Both the position numbers and the translations under genes were made by a program. This document shows positions 21,652 through 34,819 of a DNA stretch of 64,000 nucleotides, in pieces. Source of the DNA: Sanderia malayensis. Taxonomy: Eukaryota; Cnidaria; Scyphozoa; Semaeostomeae; Pelagiidae. The DNA lies in NCBI GenBank assembly GCA_013076295.1, contig RQOL01000660.1, positions 5,766,001 through 5,830,000 on the forward strand. The letters run 5' to 3'. The notes below the pieces were generated by a model. That model was not told where the DNA came from and did not search any database. It was given only the letters and a program-made list of their open reading frames with translations. Each line of letters starts with the position of its first letter. Positions within the stretch are counted from its first letter, which is position 1.

Positions 21652-24600
21652 ATGGAGGTTCAACAGCAGGATGAGTTGGCAGAGTTGTTAATAAACAGCT
21701 TGAAACGAAAAGAAGTAAAGTAAGTTTTTTTAAATTGTTTAGGCCACGCTCATTGTTGATCCAATTCCACATGCGTCATTGTTTATTGCCCGTTCGAATT
21801 CAGCAAATGAGCAATATGTCATATTCAAGAACTTTTAAAGCGAAGTTTCTAACATAGTATGGGCTATTTCATTATTGCGTTGCGTTATGAATGTTAACAC
21901 CTGTGAGTGTTTTGTTACTTTATTCTATAATAATCGTTTAAAGTTGTTATTAATACCAAAAAGTGTTTACAATGCCAGACGAATCACTGAACAAATGGGG
22001 TCTAAAGCCGATGGGTATTCCCCACAATATGCACCAGCCAATCCAATCAGAACTCTGAAAAGAAAATATTATTTAGCAACAAGAGCTTCAGTTTGGTTTT
22101 GAATAACCTTTGAAAACATTGTAATCCTTATTTATGTTACATTGTCATCATTTATCACATATTCTTTGTTATAGGAAAGCCTCAAAGGCCCTTGAGATGG
22201 GTGCAGATCCAAACTACATAGGACCTGAAGGATTTGCTGCCATTCATTTGGCTGCTGGTTTAGATGGATGTAAAGGAGAACAGCTTTTAAATCTTATATT
22301 GAGGTATGGTGGAAATCCTAATCTCAAGTCTCTGGAAAATGAAACAGCATTGCATGTAGCAGTTATGTGGAACAGGGAGTATTCAACAAGGGTTTTGCTT
22401 GAACACGGAGCAGATCCCACTCTTAAGAATGCTGATGGTTACACAGCATTTCAATTTGCAGCAAATTCCAGTGATCATGAGTTCAAGTGCCTGGAGATTT
22501 TGAAATCCAGTTATAATAACGATTCGTCTGAGAATGAAGCATTCGTACCACGTTTTCAAAACAGAGAAATATCAACATCGAGCATTCATTGTAAATATGA
22601 CAAAACCCAAAGTGCAAATTATAATGAGAAAAGATCAAGCCTAAATTACGAGGATATAAGCATCAGTCCTAATTATAAAGACACAAGTAGCGTGGCTGCC
22701 AGTGTCAGTGAAAGTGAACATTTTGATTCTTTTGATGAGTTATTTACTGGTGATACAGATGCTGATTCATCAACTAGCTACTTCAGTCTTCCAAAACACT
22801 CTTTAAGGGGACTGATAACCGAGTTGAAAGAAGGAGACCCACACAACATTATGCAAAAGGTCATAACTGGAGAGGCATCTATTATTGTTGGGTCAGAATT
22901 TGAGCCGCGAATTTCATTTGGTGAAATACCCATGTCTCTGATTAAGAATACAAATGAGGCGATTATACTTGATCAACTGAGACAGAGGTCCCAGCGAAAG
23001 TCAATTTCATCCCCAGAAGGTGTGCTTCTGAGGAAGAAGAAACTTTCCCAAAGACAGGAGCAAAAACTAAAAAGGACTCCAAAATCTGTGAAAGTCACAG
23101 AGGAGGCTGTGGATGAAGTTTCTCCGCTTAAACCAAGGTTGTTTGGGAGCCCTTTTCCTCTAATACAAAGGCCACAGCTAGCTGGAATTGAAAAACAAGA
23201 TGAAAGACAGGATGTTAAAGCAACCAGCTCAGGTACTCCGAAGAAGTTTTTTGATGCTCCGATTGTGGAAGGGAAGCCATTCCTAATTATTCCAAGCAGC
23301 ATAAATTCATTTCATAGTGCCGAATCTCACGAACCTCCGTCTCGAAATGTAAATTTTGAATCTGCAGGTGCAGTTTCAAAACAACCAGAGGCATCATACT
23401 TTAATTTTCCCTCTGCATCAACTGCACATTCTTCAAACGATGCTGTAAATAGAACTACAAGTAATGAAGAAAATCCAGGCAATTCTAAGCCATCCTCCAC
23501 AAATGAAGAAACAGAAAGCGAATTTCCGATTATGCAAAGAATGCACTCTCCCAGAAGCTTGTACGCCGAAATGAACTATGACTCTGCTTCAAGAAATCTT
23601 AGATTTGTCGACCAAAGTACTACAATGCATACAGATGTTAGAAATTATGTAGATAAAAAAACACCTTTTGATTTACAAGATAAGGCAGTGCAAATTAATG
23701 ATGTAAGGACAGTAAAAAATCAACAAGATATGCACAAAAGTCAGGTTAGTTTTAAAGGATTTGGACAAAGTTCAGATGCTTTCAGTGCAGACAATGAGTT
23801 GGTTAGTAATGTTGAAAGCGATGGAAGTTCGTCTGGGTACGGTGGTGATATTTCACAGTTTAGCAGCCCTGATGACGTTGTCACTGGTTTGGTTAAATTT
23901 GATTTGAGGAATTCACCATCTGTTACTGTACGTAATAAATCCAAGAAGAAAGCCAGCTCAACGGAGTCAAGTGAGGGTCAAGTTGAGAGAAAATTGAAAA
24001 ATCGTAGAGAATTCGAAGAGGTTAAGCAAAATGGTGAGGATGCAGATCTTCCAACATCACCAAGGAAGAGATTAAATGCAGCCACATCTTCAGATGAAGA
24101 AGAACAGGAAGAGAAGATAGCTACAGATAGCAAAAAACGCGGGTCTCGTATTGATAATAAAAAGGGAATGAAAAGTTATTCGCAGAAGGTACGGGATAAT
24201 GTTGACCACACTTTTGGTGATAAAACATCACTGAACAGTCCATCAGCTGAGGATTTGAGGTCATTTCACAGAGCTAAGCTCAATAAACAACACCACGTTG
24301 GCAACTGGAAAGGCAACTGTGAATGTGAACTGTGTATGACGAAGAGGGCAAGTTTACCACCGTCTCCGGCTCTGCCTTTCTGTGCCCACGAGCGCTGTGT
24401 AAATGATGAAGACGACACATTCAAAGAGGTAACAATCGATTATGATTGGAAGGATGTTAGCTTGCTCGAGTCAACAGATACTGAGCATGCAGTGGTTGTT
24501 CCTGATGAAATGCATTTGCTCAGCTTAGAGGAGATAAAAGAAAGGCTCATTAAAGCTGGAGAACGTCCAGGGCCTATTACGAATGCTACGAAGAATATTT

Positions 24601-27600
24601 ATTTGAAACAGCTTGTCAAAATTGAAGCTGGGTTGCTTCAGAGAAACGATGTGAGTTGCATAAACTTTTAAAATTAATTAGAAATCAATAATGACAATAA
24701 AATATTATTGTCCTTATTGATTTATTTTTATTTGGTAAGGAGGTATTTCAGTGAAACTTCCTGAGTTACTAAATTCGCGATTGTTTATTTTTGCGAAAAA
24801 TCCAATTTTTTCTTTTTTGCGAAGGTAAAGTTTTTTTCAAAATTGTGAGCTTTTCTTCTCGCTAAGGTTTAACTGAGCACAGTTAAACCAAGGCATTATT
24901 GGTTTAAATGTGTCCATGATTTGGCTCAAATGTGTCCATGATTTGCCTCAAATGTGTCCATGATTGGCTCGAATGCCCCGAAGTAGCTAAAGCAAGGTAT
25001 TGCAACTGCCTGTTTGTTAATGTTTTAATGTTTCTCTCACAGGATTCAGTTTTCCTGGATTATATGCCAGAATTAAGAGATGAATTGAAAGAATTATCGA
25101 CAAACGACTTCAGTTATTTGGAAGATGAGATGTCTACAGAATTCGAAAATCCACAAAAACACAAATGGCGAGAAGGGTAAGTTAACCAAATTTACTTCAT
25201 CATCTAAATGCCCTGTTAATTCACATGCGTAAAATGGCCTTTTAGCAAAGCTCCCTCTTGTTGATCAGATGTCTTTTTGTGATTTTGTTCGCTTCATGAT
25301 GCTTTCCAGCTGTAACTATTGATTCTGCCAATCGCAGGGACCCGAATAAGAGCTTGTAGTCAGACACGAAAGCCTATCCCATTTTAATTTCATTTTATTC
25401 GTATTGAAGTCCCCGGGAAAATAAAATGGAAAAACGTCAACGGAAGGACAAGGAAAAGTTTTGTGAAAAGGAATTGCGAAATAATTCCGTTCAAATTTAT
25501 CTTAGAACTTGAAGTTTGTTGTTTATTGGCATGTAACTAGTATAAGGTTTCGCCTTGTTCGCGAAAGTTTTCCATGCATTTTTCCACTCGCTAATATTTA
25601 TCTCCTTTGCATTTTGAGTTTTACTCAGCTACATTGCATGTTTTTTGCAGAACCCAGAAAACGTCATTCAACTACGTTCTTCTGGATCCAAGGGTTACCG
25701 TAAACCTTCGAGGAAGATCACAATACCTCACAGATGCCGAAATATTTCGGTGCTTTGTGCGATCTGTTTTCTATGTTGGAAAAGGCAAGGAGTCGAGGCC
25801 ATACGGACATCTACACGAGGCAATTAAAATGAAGAAATTGAATGAGCAGGGAACCAAGGTAAATAATAATAATAATAATAATAATATTCGAATATTTATT
25901 CGTTTTATGTTTTTGACATTTTTATCACAGTTTACTTGTAAAGCTTTAGCTACGCCTCTAAACTGGACGCCAAAGTGAACTTTCTCTGCAAAATGCATTT
26001 CTTAGACCTTTGTAAAATATTCGTTGTTACAATATGTCTGTTTATTATAACAATTTTGTAAGTAAATCCATTTGACACAGATTAAAAGGCACTGTTCGTT
26101 ATGTAAGTGTCCTCCTTATTGATGTATTCCTCTTATTAAGGTGTCCTCCTCATAGATGTGTCCCCCTTATTGAGGTGTACGCTTTATTGAGGTGTCCCCC
26201 TTATTAAGGTGTCCTCCTCATAGAAGTGTACTCCTTATTGAGGTATCCCCCTTATTAAGGTGTCCTCCTCATAGAAGTGTACTCCTTCTTGAGGTATTCC
26301 TCTTATTAAGGTGTCCTCCTCATAGATGTGTCCCCCTTATTGAGGTGTACGCCTTATTGAGGTGCTTGTATCATAGATGTATTCGCTTGAAATGTGGGCA
26401 TCTTATAGACGTGTCTACCCAAGATTTCTTCCATGTAGATGTGTTCATCTTATTGAGCTGTTTGTCTTATCGAAGGGTCTCTTCACCTTACGGAGGTCTC
26501 CGTCTTATAGAGGTGTCTTCTTTATAACGATTTCCATCATACAGCTGTGTCCACCTCGTTCGAATGTCTGCCTTATTCATGGAAGTATCCACCTTGAGAT
26601 GGCCTCCATTGTTGAGAGGTATCCACCTCACGGAAGTGTCTGCTTTAATAGGAGTGCCTACCTTATAATGTGTGTGTCCATCTTGTACTATTATCAGCAA
26701 AATGTTGCGAGCTCCGCTCTACGTTTTGTAAACGATCACTCGTGATAATTCCTTGTCAGCTGTTCAGTCAGTGGTCAAGATGCTATTAATGAAAATAAGA
26801 AATCTTTATTGTAGATTTTATTTTTGTTACAGATAAGCGATAAGCTGAAAATGATTTTGAATATTTGGCAATCTGGTTTTGGCGTTGTATCTCTGCATCT
26901 ATTTCACAGCATCATACCAGTCGAAGCATACACTCGAGAAGCATGCATGATTGATGTGTTAGGTAGGTTGATCATCATTTTATTCACTCATAAATGGGCT
27001 TTTTGATTTGTTTATCAATAAGATTGAAATAATTTAGTTCAATTGCTAAACCAGAGCTAATACCGTAATGCTTCGATTAAACGCCCCCTATTTTAAAAAA
27101 TTTGTAATTAAAAACCCCCCTCTATTAAACGCCCCTAGAATAGAAGCCCCCTAAAATATCAAAATGCTTAATAAATGCCCCGGGCGTTTAATCGAAGCAT
27201 TACGGTATGATAATTGATATAAATAAGCTCTTTCCCAACTTTCTTTATTGCTTATTGACGGTTTTCGTAAACTACACTTTTGTTTAATTGTTCAGTGCGC
27301 AGTGAAACCGAAAGGAAAACCTTGCTCGGAAAATTAACATTTTGTAGCAAATATGTAATTTTTTATGTCAAGCTTTTTCGACATTTTTGTTCTCTTTCTC
27401 CCCATGTGCCATCTCCATCGTATTGATTTTTCAATGCAGGCTTGACTCGTCTGACAAATTTGAAGAAGGGAGAATACTATGGCTCTGCTTCGTCTTGGAA
27501 TAGCAAGAAAAAACGACAACTTGGAGTTCATCTTTTGAAGAAAGCTTTGAAAATATTCCTTGTCGAAGGAGAAAAGCAAATAAGAGAAAAGGACTTATGA
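21652..27600 (+). CDS. ANKLE1: Ankyrin repeat and LEM domain nuclease (GIY-YIG)
   Basis: ANKLE1 is a metazoan endonuclease that cuts branched DNA and chromatin bridges. Six exons (21652-21719, 22175-24650, 25043-25176, 25651-25858, 26833-26962, 27440-27600) join in frame to 1058 residues, longer than human ANKLE1 because of a long disordered middle. Residues ~20-130 are ankyrin repeats (GADPNYIGPEGFAAIHLAAG, NETALHVAVMWN). About 130-800 is Ser/Glu-rich and unstructured, with basic patches. About 805-845 is a LEM domain (LSLEEIKERLIKAGERPGPI). The C-terminal ~170 residues are a GIY-YIG nuclease: YVLLDPR, FYVGKGKESRPYGHLHEA and VEAYTREACMIDVLG with the expected Arg, His and metal-binding Glu. 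The 2.5-kb second exon is unusually large. The head-to-head neighbour is GBA. Confidence 0.93.
25861..25886. repeat. (AAT)n microsatellite in ANKLE1 intron 4
   Basis: About eight copies of the triplet lie directly after the splice donor at 25859. Confidence 0.8.
26110..26690. repeat. 17-nt minisatellite in ANKLE1 intron 4
   Basis: Successive 17-mers such as TCCCCCTTATTGAGGTG, TCCTCCTCATAGATGTG and TACTCCTTATTGAGGTA run head to tail from about 26110. The first ~15 units keep exact 17-nt spacing, and later units decay until about 26690. A higher-order alternation of three or four unit types is visible. Because 17 is not a multiple of three, the frames across it are not coding. Confidence 0.85.
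27063..27205. mobile_element. TA-flanked MITE in ANKLE1 intron 5 (143 bp)
   Basis: The ends CCGTAATGCTTCGATTAAAC and its complement are inverted, flanked by TA (27061-27062 and 27206-27207). The interior is rich in GCCCC motifs. It is related in style to the repeats at 8781, 30677 and 35315. The size and TA target fit a Tc1/mariner-type MITE. Confidence 0.75.
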
Positions 27601-29097
27601 CCCATTACAGTTATAGCTCATTTTTAGAGCTTTATGAAAGCAGGTATTTCTGTAATATATATGCAGACGTCAGTCCCTCTTTCTGTTTGTGGAAACAGAG
27701 TCTTTAAGAGCCATGTAGTTACGTTGTGATAGACAGTAGAATTTTCCGTTTTTCCTTTATTTATTCGGGCAGTTGGAAACTGTCGTCTTTGAATATTTGT
27801 ATGTGTTTTCAGTTATTTTTCTTATGGAACCTGAAGTCGATTCATTGAATAAAGTACACCCCCAAAGATACCTGGAATATGACAAATGTATATAGGCTTA
27901 ATTTCGAAAATTCATGTCACCATTGTTTATTATAAACTGATTTTGCAGGACAGCGATTTTTACTTCAAACATGTCGTATTATACGAAAAGTTAGACCCCG
28001 CTTACACTAGAGCCCGTCCAGACCATATTTTTAGAGCGTTTACAAGGGGCTGGACCAGGTCGGATCCCAAAGTATATGGATCGGGTCCAAAGCTATCCGG
28101 ATACTTTTGGATCCGGTCCATATTTTTTGCAGCGTTCACAAGGGGCTGGACCAAAATATACGGATCCAAAAGTATACGGATCCAAGTGGTCCCGTGTATA
28201 CGCAAGGCCTATCTGCACCACTTTTTCATCCGATCTGGATGGGATCCGTGCCTGTGTAAACGGGGTCTTGGTTTTTATTTGACTGTCAGATCTTTAAGTG
28301 ATCAAATGAGCGAAATTTTCTAATGAAAAATATGAAAAAACGAAAATTTCAGTGTAACATTTCTAGAAGGCAAATTTCATCATGCTATAGATATGAAACT
28401 AAGTTGTAAAGATGGTTCGTGGACGTTTTATTTTTGTAATTTTTACTTTTGATGAGTATTTCGGAGTATTTAATCTTACGTGTTTTATAATTGTATATTT
28501 CCATCAGACCACATTTAGATCGAGTTTAGCAAAAAGTTTTAATATGTTTTATAGAACTCTCTTGAATACACAAACACGGCTTTGTCAAGATTTCTGTTTC
28601 CTGTAGTGATCTACTTGAAGCATTTAGACGTCGCACTGCCTTGGAAAGGGTAACAAGTTGTTTCGCCCAACCTTTTTGGGCGTTCACCCAACCCTTGCAA
28701 GACCTATCACCCAACCTCAAGTGACCATTTGCCTAGCATAGTGATAACTATTATCTAAGTCATGTTAATTTGAGTTTCTACAAAATACTACTTAATAAAA
28801 GTACTACTGAAGTTTTAACTAGTCGGTTTTTAGAGTCGCTTGGATATTTGGGCAGGAAGGGGGGAAGGAAGGATGCGCACAAAACTTTTCAAAATTGCAA
28901 GGGTCCCAAAGACCTTCGTTCCCCATTGAATTTAGGGTGCCGTAAGATAACATGCATCACAGTTATGTGCAATGTGACATGTGCGAAACGTTCTTTCTGT
29001 CTTGTCTTATCTGGACTACGTGAGGTGTGAAAAGCAAGTTGTATCTAGAAGTTTTGATGTTCATGTTACATGTTCATGTTTCATGTTACACATCAAA
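27601..29097. other. Intergenic region between ANKLE1 and SNUPN
   Basis: No gene is seen. A candidate poly-A signal (AATAAA near 27849) follows ANKLE1. A 274-bp MITE (27994-28267) lies here, and CACCCAACC-like short repeats lie around 28660-28720. The SNUPN 5' UTR ends at 29097. Confidence 0.5.
27994..28267. mobile_element. Harbinger-like MITE (274 bp)
   Basis: The ends GACCCCGCTTACAC and the complement of GACCCCGTTTACAC are inverted, with TTA before and TTG after (imperfect 3-bp duplication). The interior repeats GGATCC/GGTCCA motifs and contains two copies of CACAAGGGGCTGGACCA-like sequence. Confidence 0.65.
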
Positions 29098-32000
29098 ATG
29101 GAGGATAGCTTCCTTGCTACGTTTTCAATAGATTTGAAACTAACATCAGAAGAAAATGACACAACCATAACACACCCAAGGTAAGTCAGAGTTTTGACTC
29201 TGATGAAGCAAATCTGGCCTAAGCGTAGTGGCCTAGTGGCCAAGGCCAACCAAACCCACTTCCTGGCCTGCAACTGCCTGCCCTGCCAGCCGTCTACAGG
29301 GCCGTGGCTAGAAATTTTTTATGGGGTGGATGCTGTAGAACAAGTAATTTGCCGACAAAATACTCTCTTGGGTTGGCAACGTTATGTGCCAAATAGGGGG
29401 ATGTGCAAAATAGTGGGAAGCTATTCAATTCAACTGACTCATACATCTTGGATACAATGGCGAATCATTTTGGTGTTCATTGTTCATTATGGTGTCATAC
29501 AATAGCATAAATAGGAAATGAATATATCTAAAACGTGTGAAAAATTTTTAGGTTTTCAGATTTTAAGCAGACGAAGCAAGCAAAAAGATGCGATCAAGAA
29601 CATAGGAGAGCAAAAATGATCGAAAGACAAAAGTCGTAAGAGTTTATATAACATTATTATTATCATGTAAGGAAAAAGCAATAGCTATAATCTTACTTTA
29701 CACTATAGTTTGCGTATTCATAATTATGCTTTTATCTACAAAAGTTTTCTATGTCAACAGAAAAAGATATGACTGTGTGAACTATGCAAGAAAACTTGTT
29801 GATGGGGAGCTCACAGAAAACGATATTGAAGTAGATGAAGATGAACAGATGAAGGTTAATAAAATTCTCAAATTCTGTTTCAGGGGCTTCATTTGCCAAA
29901 TCCGTCCTTTCCCAAAGTTTTACAACTATAAGGAAACCAAACACCAATGTATGATTTGAAACTAAAATCTAACTTCCAGAGTTATCTTGTCATAAGTTGG
30001 TTTGATGAATTTGTACTTGATGCCCAAAATTAAAAATTTTTTTAGATTTTGGTTAACAATTGAAAAATATTTCATCCATTAATTTTTCGATTTAGGAACA
30101 TTCTAAAGAAAAAAAGTTTAATCCTTTCAAAAACCAGGTAAATATTTTATGAAGTTATTTTGCTTATTGACTATGATAATTCTGTGTGCCTTAAGACTAT
30201 GGGATCCTCTTATTATTTCACACTGTCCTAACACATCTATTGTTTTGTAGATATTTAATAAGACCCAATAATATTTCTTTAGTTTCACTTATTTCAATGG
30301 TTCATTGATGATTCTTGACTTTATTCAATCTAATTATTCAATTGTTTGCTTGTTTTATTGAAACCAAATGCCAATGTGCCTGAAGCTAATTCTTTTATGG
30401 TTTTGTATTGATATTAGCTCATGCTATCAGAATGGCTGGTAGATGTACCAGCAGATCTTATTGAGCAATGGACAATGACTGTGTGCCCTGTTGGAAAACG
30501 ATGCTTAGTTGTGGCAAACAGGGTAAGCAGTTGTTATGTGCCCTTTATGATTTTACCAAGATAATCTGAAATGTGTCAGCAATCTGATTGAAATTCTGAA
30601 ATAATGTCTCTAATTATAAATGTTTATAAATGTATGGATATAGAAACAAAGAAGAAAATTTTCCATTGATTTGATACCGTAAATCCTCAAATAAGCCCCA
30701 ACCTCTGAATAAGCCCCCACCTCTGATTAAGCCCCCCCTGAATAAGTCCCCATCCTGATAATCATTTTTAGGGATATTGAGCCCAAATTTCCAGACAATG
30801 AAGTTGTTTAGTGAATGTATTGCAAACAACAGCAAGTTTAAACCAATAATTTCATTGATTGGCTGCATCGTATAGCTTTTATTTTGCTTAATATTGAGCT
30901 TTTATTAACTTAATAATCCTGCTAAAAGTTTGTTTTTGCAAATAAGCCCCCTGGGGCTTATTTGAGGATTTATGGTAGATTTATTTGAATAGATTAAAAA
31001 TGAGCAAACAAATCAATGTGATTTGGCAAGTAGTGTTAATTTATTTAAAAAACTGTGAAGCACGGTAAAAAATATATTAACAACAATAACAATTGAATAT
31101 AAATATTTTAGAAGTACTTATAATGCAGCAAAAAGAAAAGATAAATGCACCAGGCAGTGCTTTTTCTCAGTAGGCAATGTCAATGCACATTTTTAGCTGA
31201 ATGCAGCGCACGAAGTGCACCTACCAATCAATGTTTCTTGATAATAGATAGACAGGCGAGCGTAGCGATTTAGCCCATTGTACGTGGGGTTGCAAGGGGC
31301 ACGAGCATAAGCGAATGCAGCGTACGGAGTGCGCCTATCAGTCAATGTTTCTTGACTTTTTTCAAAATATTCCCTCTAATTGCATGATATATGAATTGTT
31401 GCAAACCAATGTTTTGCAAAATATCAATCAATGTTTTTCTTCTGTTAGGGGTCAACATCTGTGTACACAAAAAGTGGATATTGCGTGAACAGATTTCCTT
31501 CTCTATTGCCCGGTGGCTGCAAACAGACTCTTAAACCAGGAGGTATGCTGTTTAATTGTCACATTTTGCAAATTTAAAACATGCACAAAACTATCTGGTA
31601 TAAATATCAATGAATTTGAAGAGACTTATATTTATTTGTTAATAGTTAATGCCATAAATTTTCGAATTGGCTCCATTTTGAAAAAGCCCCTCCTTAAATA
31701 TTCCACCACACCACTTCTAACATGTTGATTTTTAACATCTGATTGAATTAGACAGAGTTGACTGTAGTTTTAGAGTTTTACTCAAACGTAATCATCAATC
31801 CAAATTTTTTAGAATCTATCACATTTGTATATTCTCGCACGCGTTTCAAATGCAAGGAAATGTTCCAGCCCTAACAAATTTTTAAGATTTGAAAAAGAAT
31901 AACTTGGTTGCATCCCAAAGTTTGTTAAACCAGTAGGCAAGTTGTGTAGAGATTCCTATATCCTCTGCTTATGTAATTTTTTCATCTTTTTCTGATTTTA

Positions 32001-33806
32001 CAGAGTACACTGTTCTCGACTGCATCTACAGCGAAGTTTCTCACACGTTTTACATAATTGACCTGACATGCTGGAGAGGACACCCAGTGTACGACAGTGA
32101 GGTAATAATGTAATGCATAACTTACAAAATTAGAATCTTGAATTTTCTGTGAAGGTGGCCCCATTTAGTGGGACTTGCAACTATTTCATTGTTGTAAACA
32201 GTGTAATTTTAAATACGGCAAGCTAAATGTTTGTCCTTAAACGCTGCGCACATAAGGCTAGAGCTCGGAGTCCGCTATGGGAATGTATTTGCTGTTATGC
32301 AGCTGGCAATTTTTATATCTTTCACTTCATCTGCGAAATAGAGTTGTACGTGTCGATATCGATGGAACAATGGTTCACTATATATTTGACAGAATTGTTT
32401 ATGGTTACTCTGGGTATTTTAATACATTGCTGTATTAAATTCGGTAAATTAGACTGTTCAAGTGATACTCAATATATCTTTTTAAAGACTGAGTTCAGAA
32501 TGTATTGGTTGAAGACAAAGCTTGAAGATGAAGAAGATTTAAAACAGAAATCGCGTCTTAATCCAGTACGTATAATGTATTCCCAAGCATCTTTTCTATA
32601 ACATTAAAAATAGCCTTAGCCAGTAGCCAGTTTTTCCAGAATCTTTTTGGCGCTCTTGTTACGTGCCCCAAAAACCTTGTAAAATCTTCTAGTTTCAGCT
32701 CTGTGAAATTACGCTGCTATTACGTTGAATAATGACAACAAGTTATTATTACGTTGAATAATGACTTGTATACATTACAGTGACCATAATTGGTGGAGTC
32801 TTTTTCCTATTATTTGCGCTGATAGGGTAAGTTACGTTGAATAATGTAAGTCATTATTCAACGTAAGTTAAAAGAATAACTTAATAAAAATAAAATCTCG
32901 TCACCATAAGTTGTCAAGGTTCATTTGGATCAAAGAAGAATGCTGACAGCGCAAATAATAGGAAAATGACTCCACCAATTATGGTCACTGTAAAACGTCA
33001 ACTCTACTAACGTCAACTCTACTATTTGAACTGAACACTTTGACAACTATACCGACTTTCACGAAAACTCTCACTAACAACTCACCTAATTTTTACCTGA
33101 AGTGTCTTCGCTTCTCTAGTCCTATTCTTCGTCCATTCTATTTCGGTGTTTGATATTGAGGAAATAAGGTTTCAAATTTGATACGAGTTTCTCATTTATT
33201 TCAGTATGTTTTCATACAAGCTCCTGTTTTTGGCTGTTCAGTCGCTGAAATAGAACAAGCTCTGTCAAGTACATATCCTTTCCAGGTTAGTTACTTGTTA
33301 TTAGCCACTCTAGTCTAAGCTATTGTTAATATTGTATCACTTTTAATTAGTGGAAATGATGTCAGAGACGAATGTGATGCAATTTGTAAATCATCAACAG
33401 AGCAAACAGCTCTTATTTACATGTAATGCATATATATCTATTGAATATATATGCTGTTTAATAAGAAATTGTTCTTATGTCACTCCTATTGCATTAGATA
33501 TTTTTGTTTATTTTTATTACATTATTACAATAAAATTTGACTGATTTTTTTTAGGTTGACGGTGTATTATTCTACCACAAAAGAGCTCATTATTCTCCAG
33601 GTAGGACTCCGTTAGTTGCTTGGCTTAAACCATACATGGTACCACAAATTTTGGGTGTTGAATTGCCACGTCATATCGTTGAGCACGCACCATCAGTTAA
33701 CAAACGTACCATGCTTGATGCGAATACAAAACTTAGAGATTGCGTCAGAGACCGGGGCTCAATGGAAATTGTAAATGGTGAAGATGTACCCGTGGAAATG
33801 ACGTAG
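29098..33806 (+). CDS. SNUPN: Snurportin-1
   Basis: Snurportin-1 binds the trimethylguanosine cap of spliceosomal snRNAs and links snRNPs to importin beta for nuclear import. Ten exons join in frame: 29098-29180, 29552-29635, 29761-29854, 30096-30137, 30418-30522, 31449-31542, 32004-32101, 32488-32565, 33205-33285, 33555-33806. They give 336 residues (human 360). The N-terminus has a basic importin-beta-binding-like segment ([20 protein letters not shown]). The cap-binding domain has [57 protein letters not shown] and [16 protein letters not shown]. It is followed by [10 protein letters not shown], which holds the Trp expected to stack on the cap. All introns are GT-AG. Introns 5 and 8 carry MITEs. 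Confidence 0.94.
30677..30975. mobile_element. TA-flanked MITE in SNUPN intron 5 (299 bp)
   Basis: The left end CCGTAAATCCTCAAATAAGC and the right end GCTTATTTGAGGATTTATGG are inverted with one mismatch, flanked by TA on both sides. GCCCC tracts lie just inside both ends. It is the same style as the MITE at 27063. Confidence 0.72.
31195..31370. repeat. Dispersed repeat, inverted relative copy at 42725-42860
   Basis: It holds two internal direct copies (GAATGCAGCGCACGAAGTGC / GAATGCAGCGTACGGAGTGC), each followed by CAATGTTTCTTGA. CCCATTGTACGTGGGGTTG occurs here and, in opposite orientation, at about 42830-42850. It lies in SNUPN intron 5. Confidence 0.65.
32778..32990. mobile_element. TA-flanked MITE in SNUPN intron 8 (213 bp)
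   Basis: Inverted ends of nearly 50 bp begin CAGTGACCATAATTGGTGGA and are flanked by TA (32776-32777 and 32991-32992). The arms differ at very few positions, so the copy is fairly young. An inner palindrome around ACGTTGAATAATG repeats sequence found just outside the left end. Confidence 0.78.
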
Positions 33807-34819
33807 TTTTTAAAGCCGAGTATTGTCGAAGTTCTCTGCCATTGGTATGGTTAGAGCTAACTGCACGCACAGTGCATTTTGATTGCTCAGATCTGATTAC
33901 ATCCAGAGCTTTAAACGTGCCTCGTTGTCGCATTAAACATTACGTATTTTTTGCGGCATCGCTGTTGTTTCGTATAACTTTCCTCCGATTCAATGTTGCT
34001 TGTAACGTTTTCAACAATGTTTCGACATCATTCTGCATTCTATGACGTGGACAGATAAATTGTTTCGAATGCAGTTATCTCAACCATTTTAATCTGATTT
34101 TGCTGCATGTTTAAAAGTTTCCGAATAATGAAACTCCACAGCTGAGTTTTAACGATGTTAGTTAATGTTATTGCACCGTAGCATCTTTCCATTCCATTTC
34201 CTTCGAATTTTATTTTTCGGTGGTTTTTAAACAATCGGAACGACAGGTTGAAAGCATATTTTAATGTAAGTACATAGTCATGAAAGTGCTAATGCAACGA
34301 GATTTGACATCTCCATTTTTTTTATTTTAAATGAAAGCCAAAGATGTACTGATTGGTTTGGTGCAATTTTGACGTGCATCTTACAAGTATAAGTTACTTT
34401 AATTTCACCTTGAATCAGGCCACCTTTTGCGAAAAATATCACAACGCTGTGACGTCACAGTGATGACCCAAAATATTTTTTTCAATGGATGTCAATGGAG
34501 TTTTTCGAACGTTGTCCGGATTATTTTTAAGAACTCCACTCAGGGTGGGAATATTTGAGCTCCGGCTGAACCACTGTAAAGGCGAATTATTTAGCCGTCA
34601 TTTTGAAAATAATTTGTGTGGTTTCATTCAACGTTTGAAACACAATTTAATTTTAAAAATGGGTACCTCTAAAAATCATGACGTCATCCTGCGTCCCCAT
34701 TGCTTCTTCGAGTGTATTTTTCGAAACTTCAGAAATTAAAATTCCTTCGATACCACCCCCAAAAATCTCAAATTTTCTGACATTTTCATTGTTGTTTTGG
34801 TCGGCTTGGGCCCAACCAC
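33807..34819. other. SNUPN 3' flank, no gene seen
   Basis: AT-rich sequence. The short frames present show no conserved motif. GACGTCAC sites occur near 34450 and 34680. Confidence 0.45.

Noticed and set aside
26192..26745. Frames of about 110-120 codons with repeated LLRCPPHRSVL-like peptides
   Set aside because: They read the 17-nt minisatellite inside an ANKLE1 intron. The period is not a multiple of three, so the peptide repeat is an accident of 51-nt triples.
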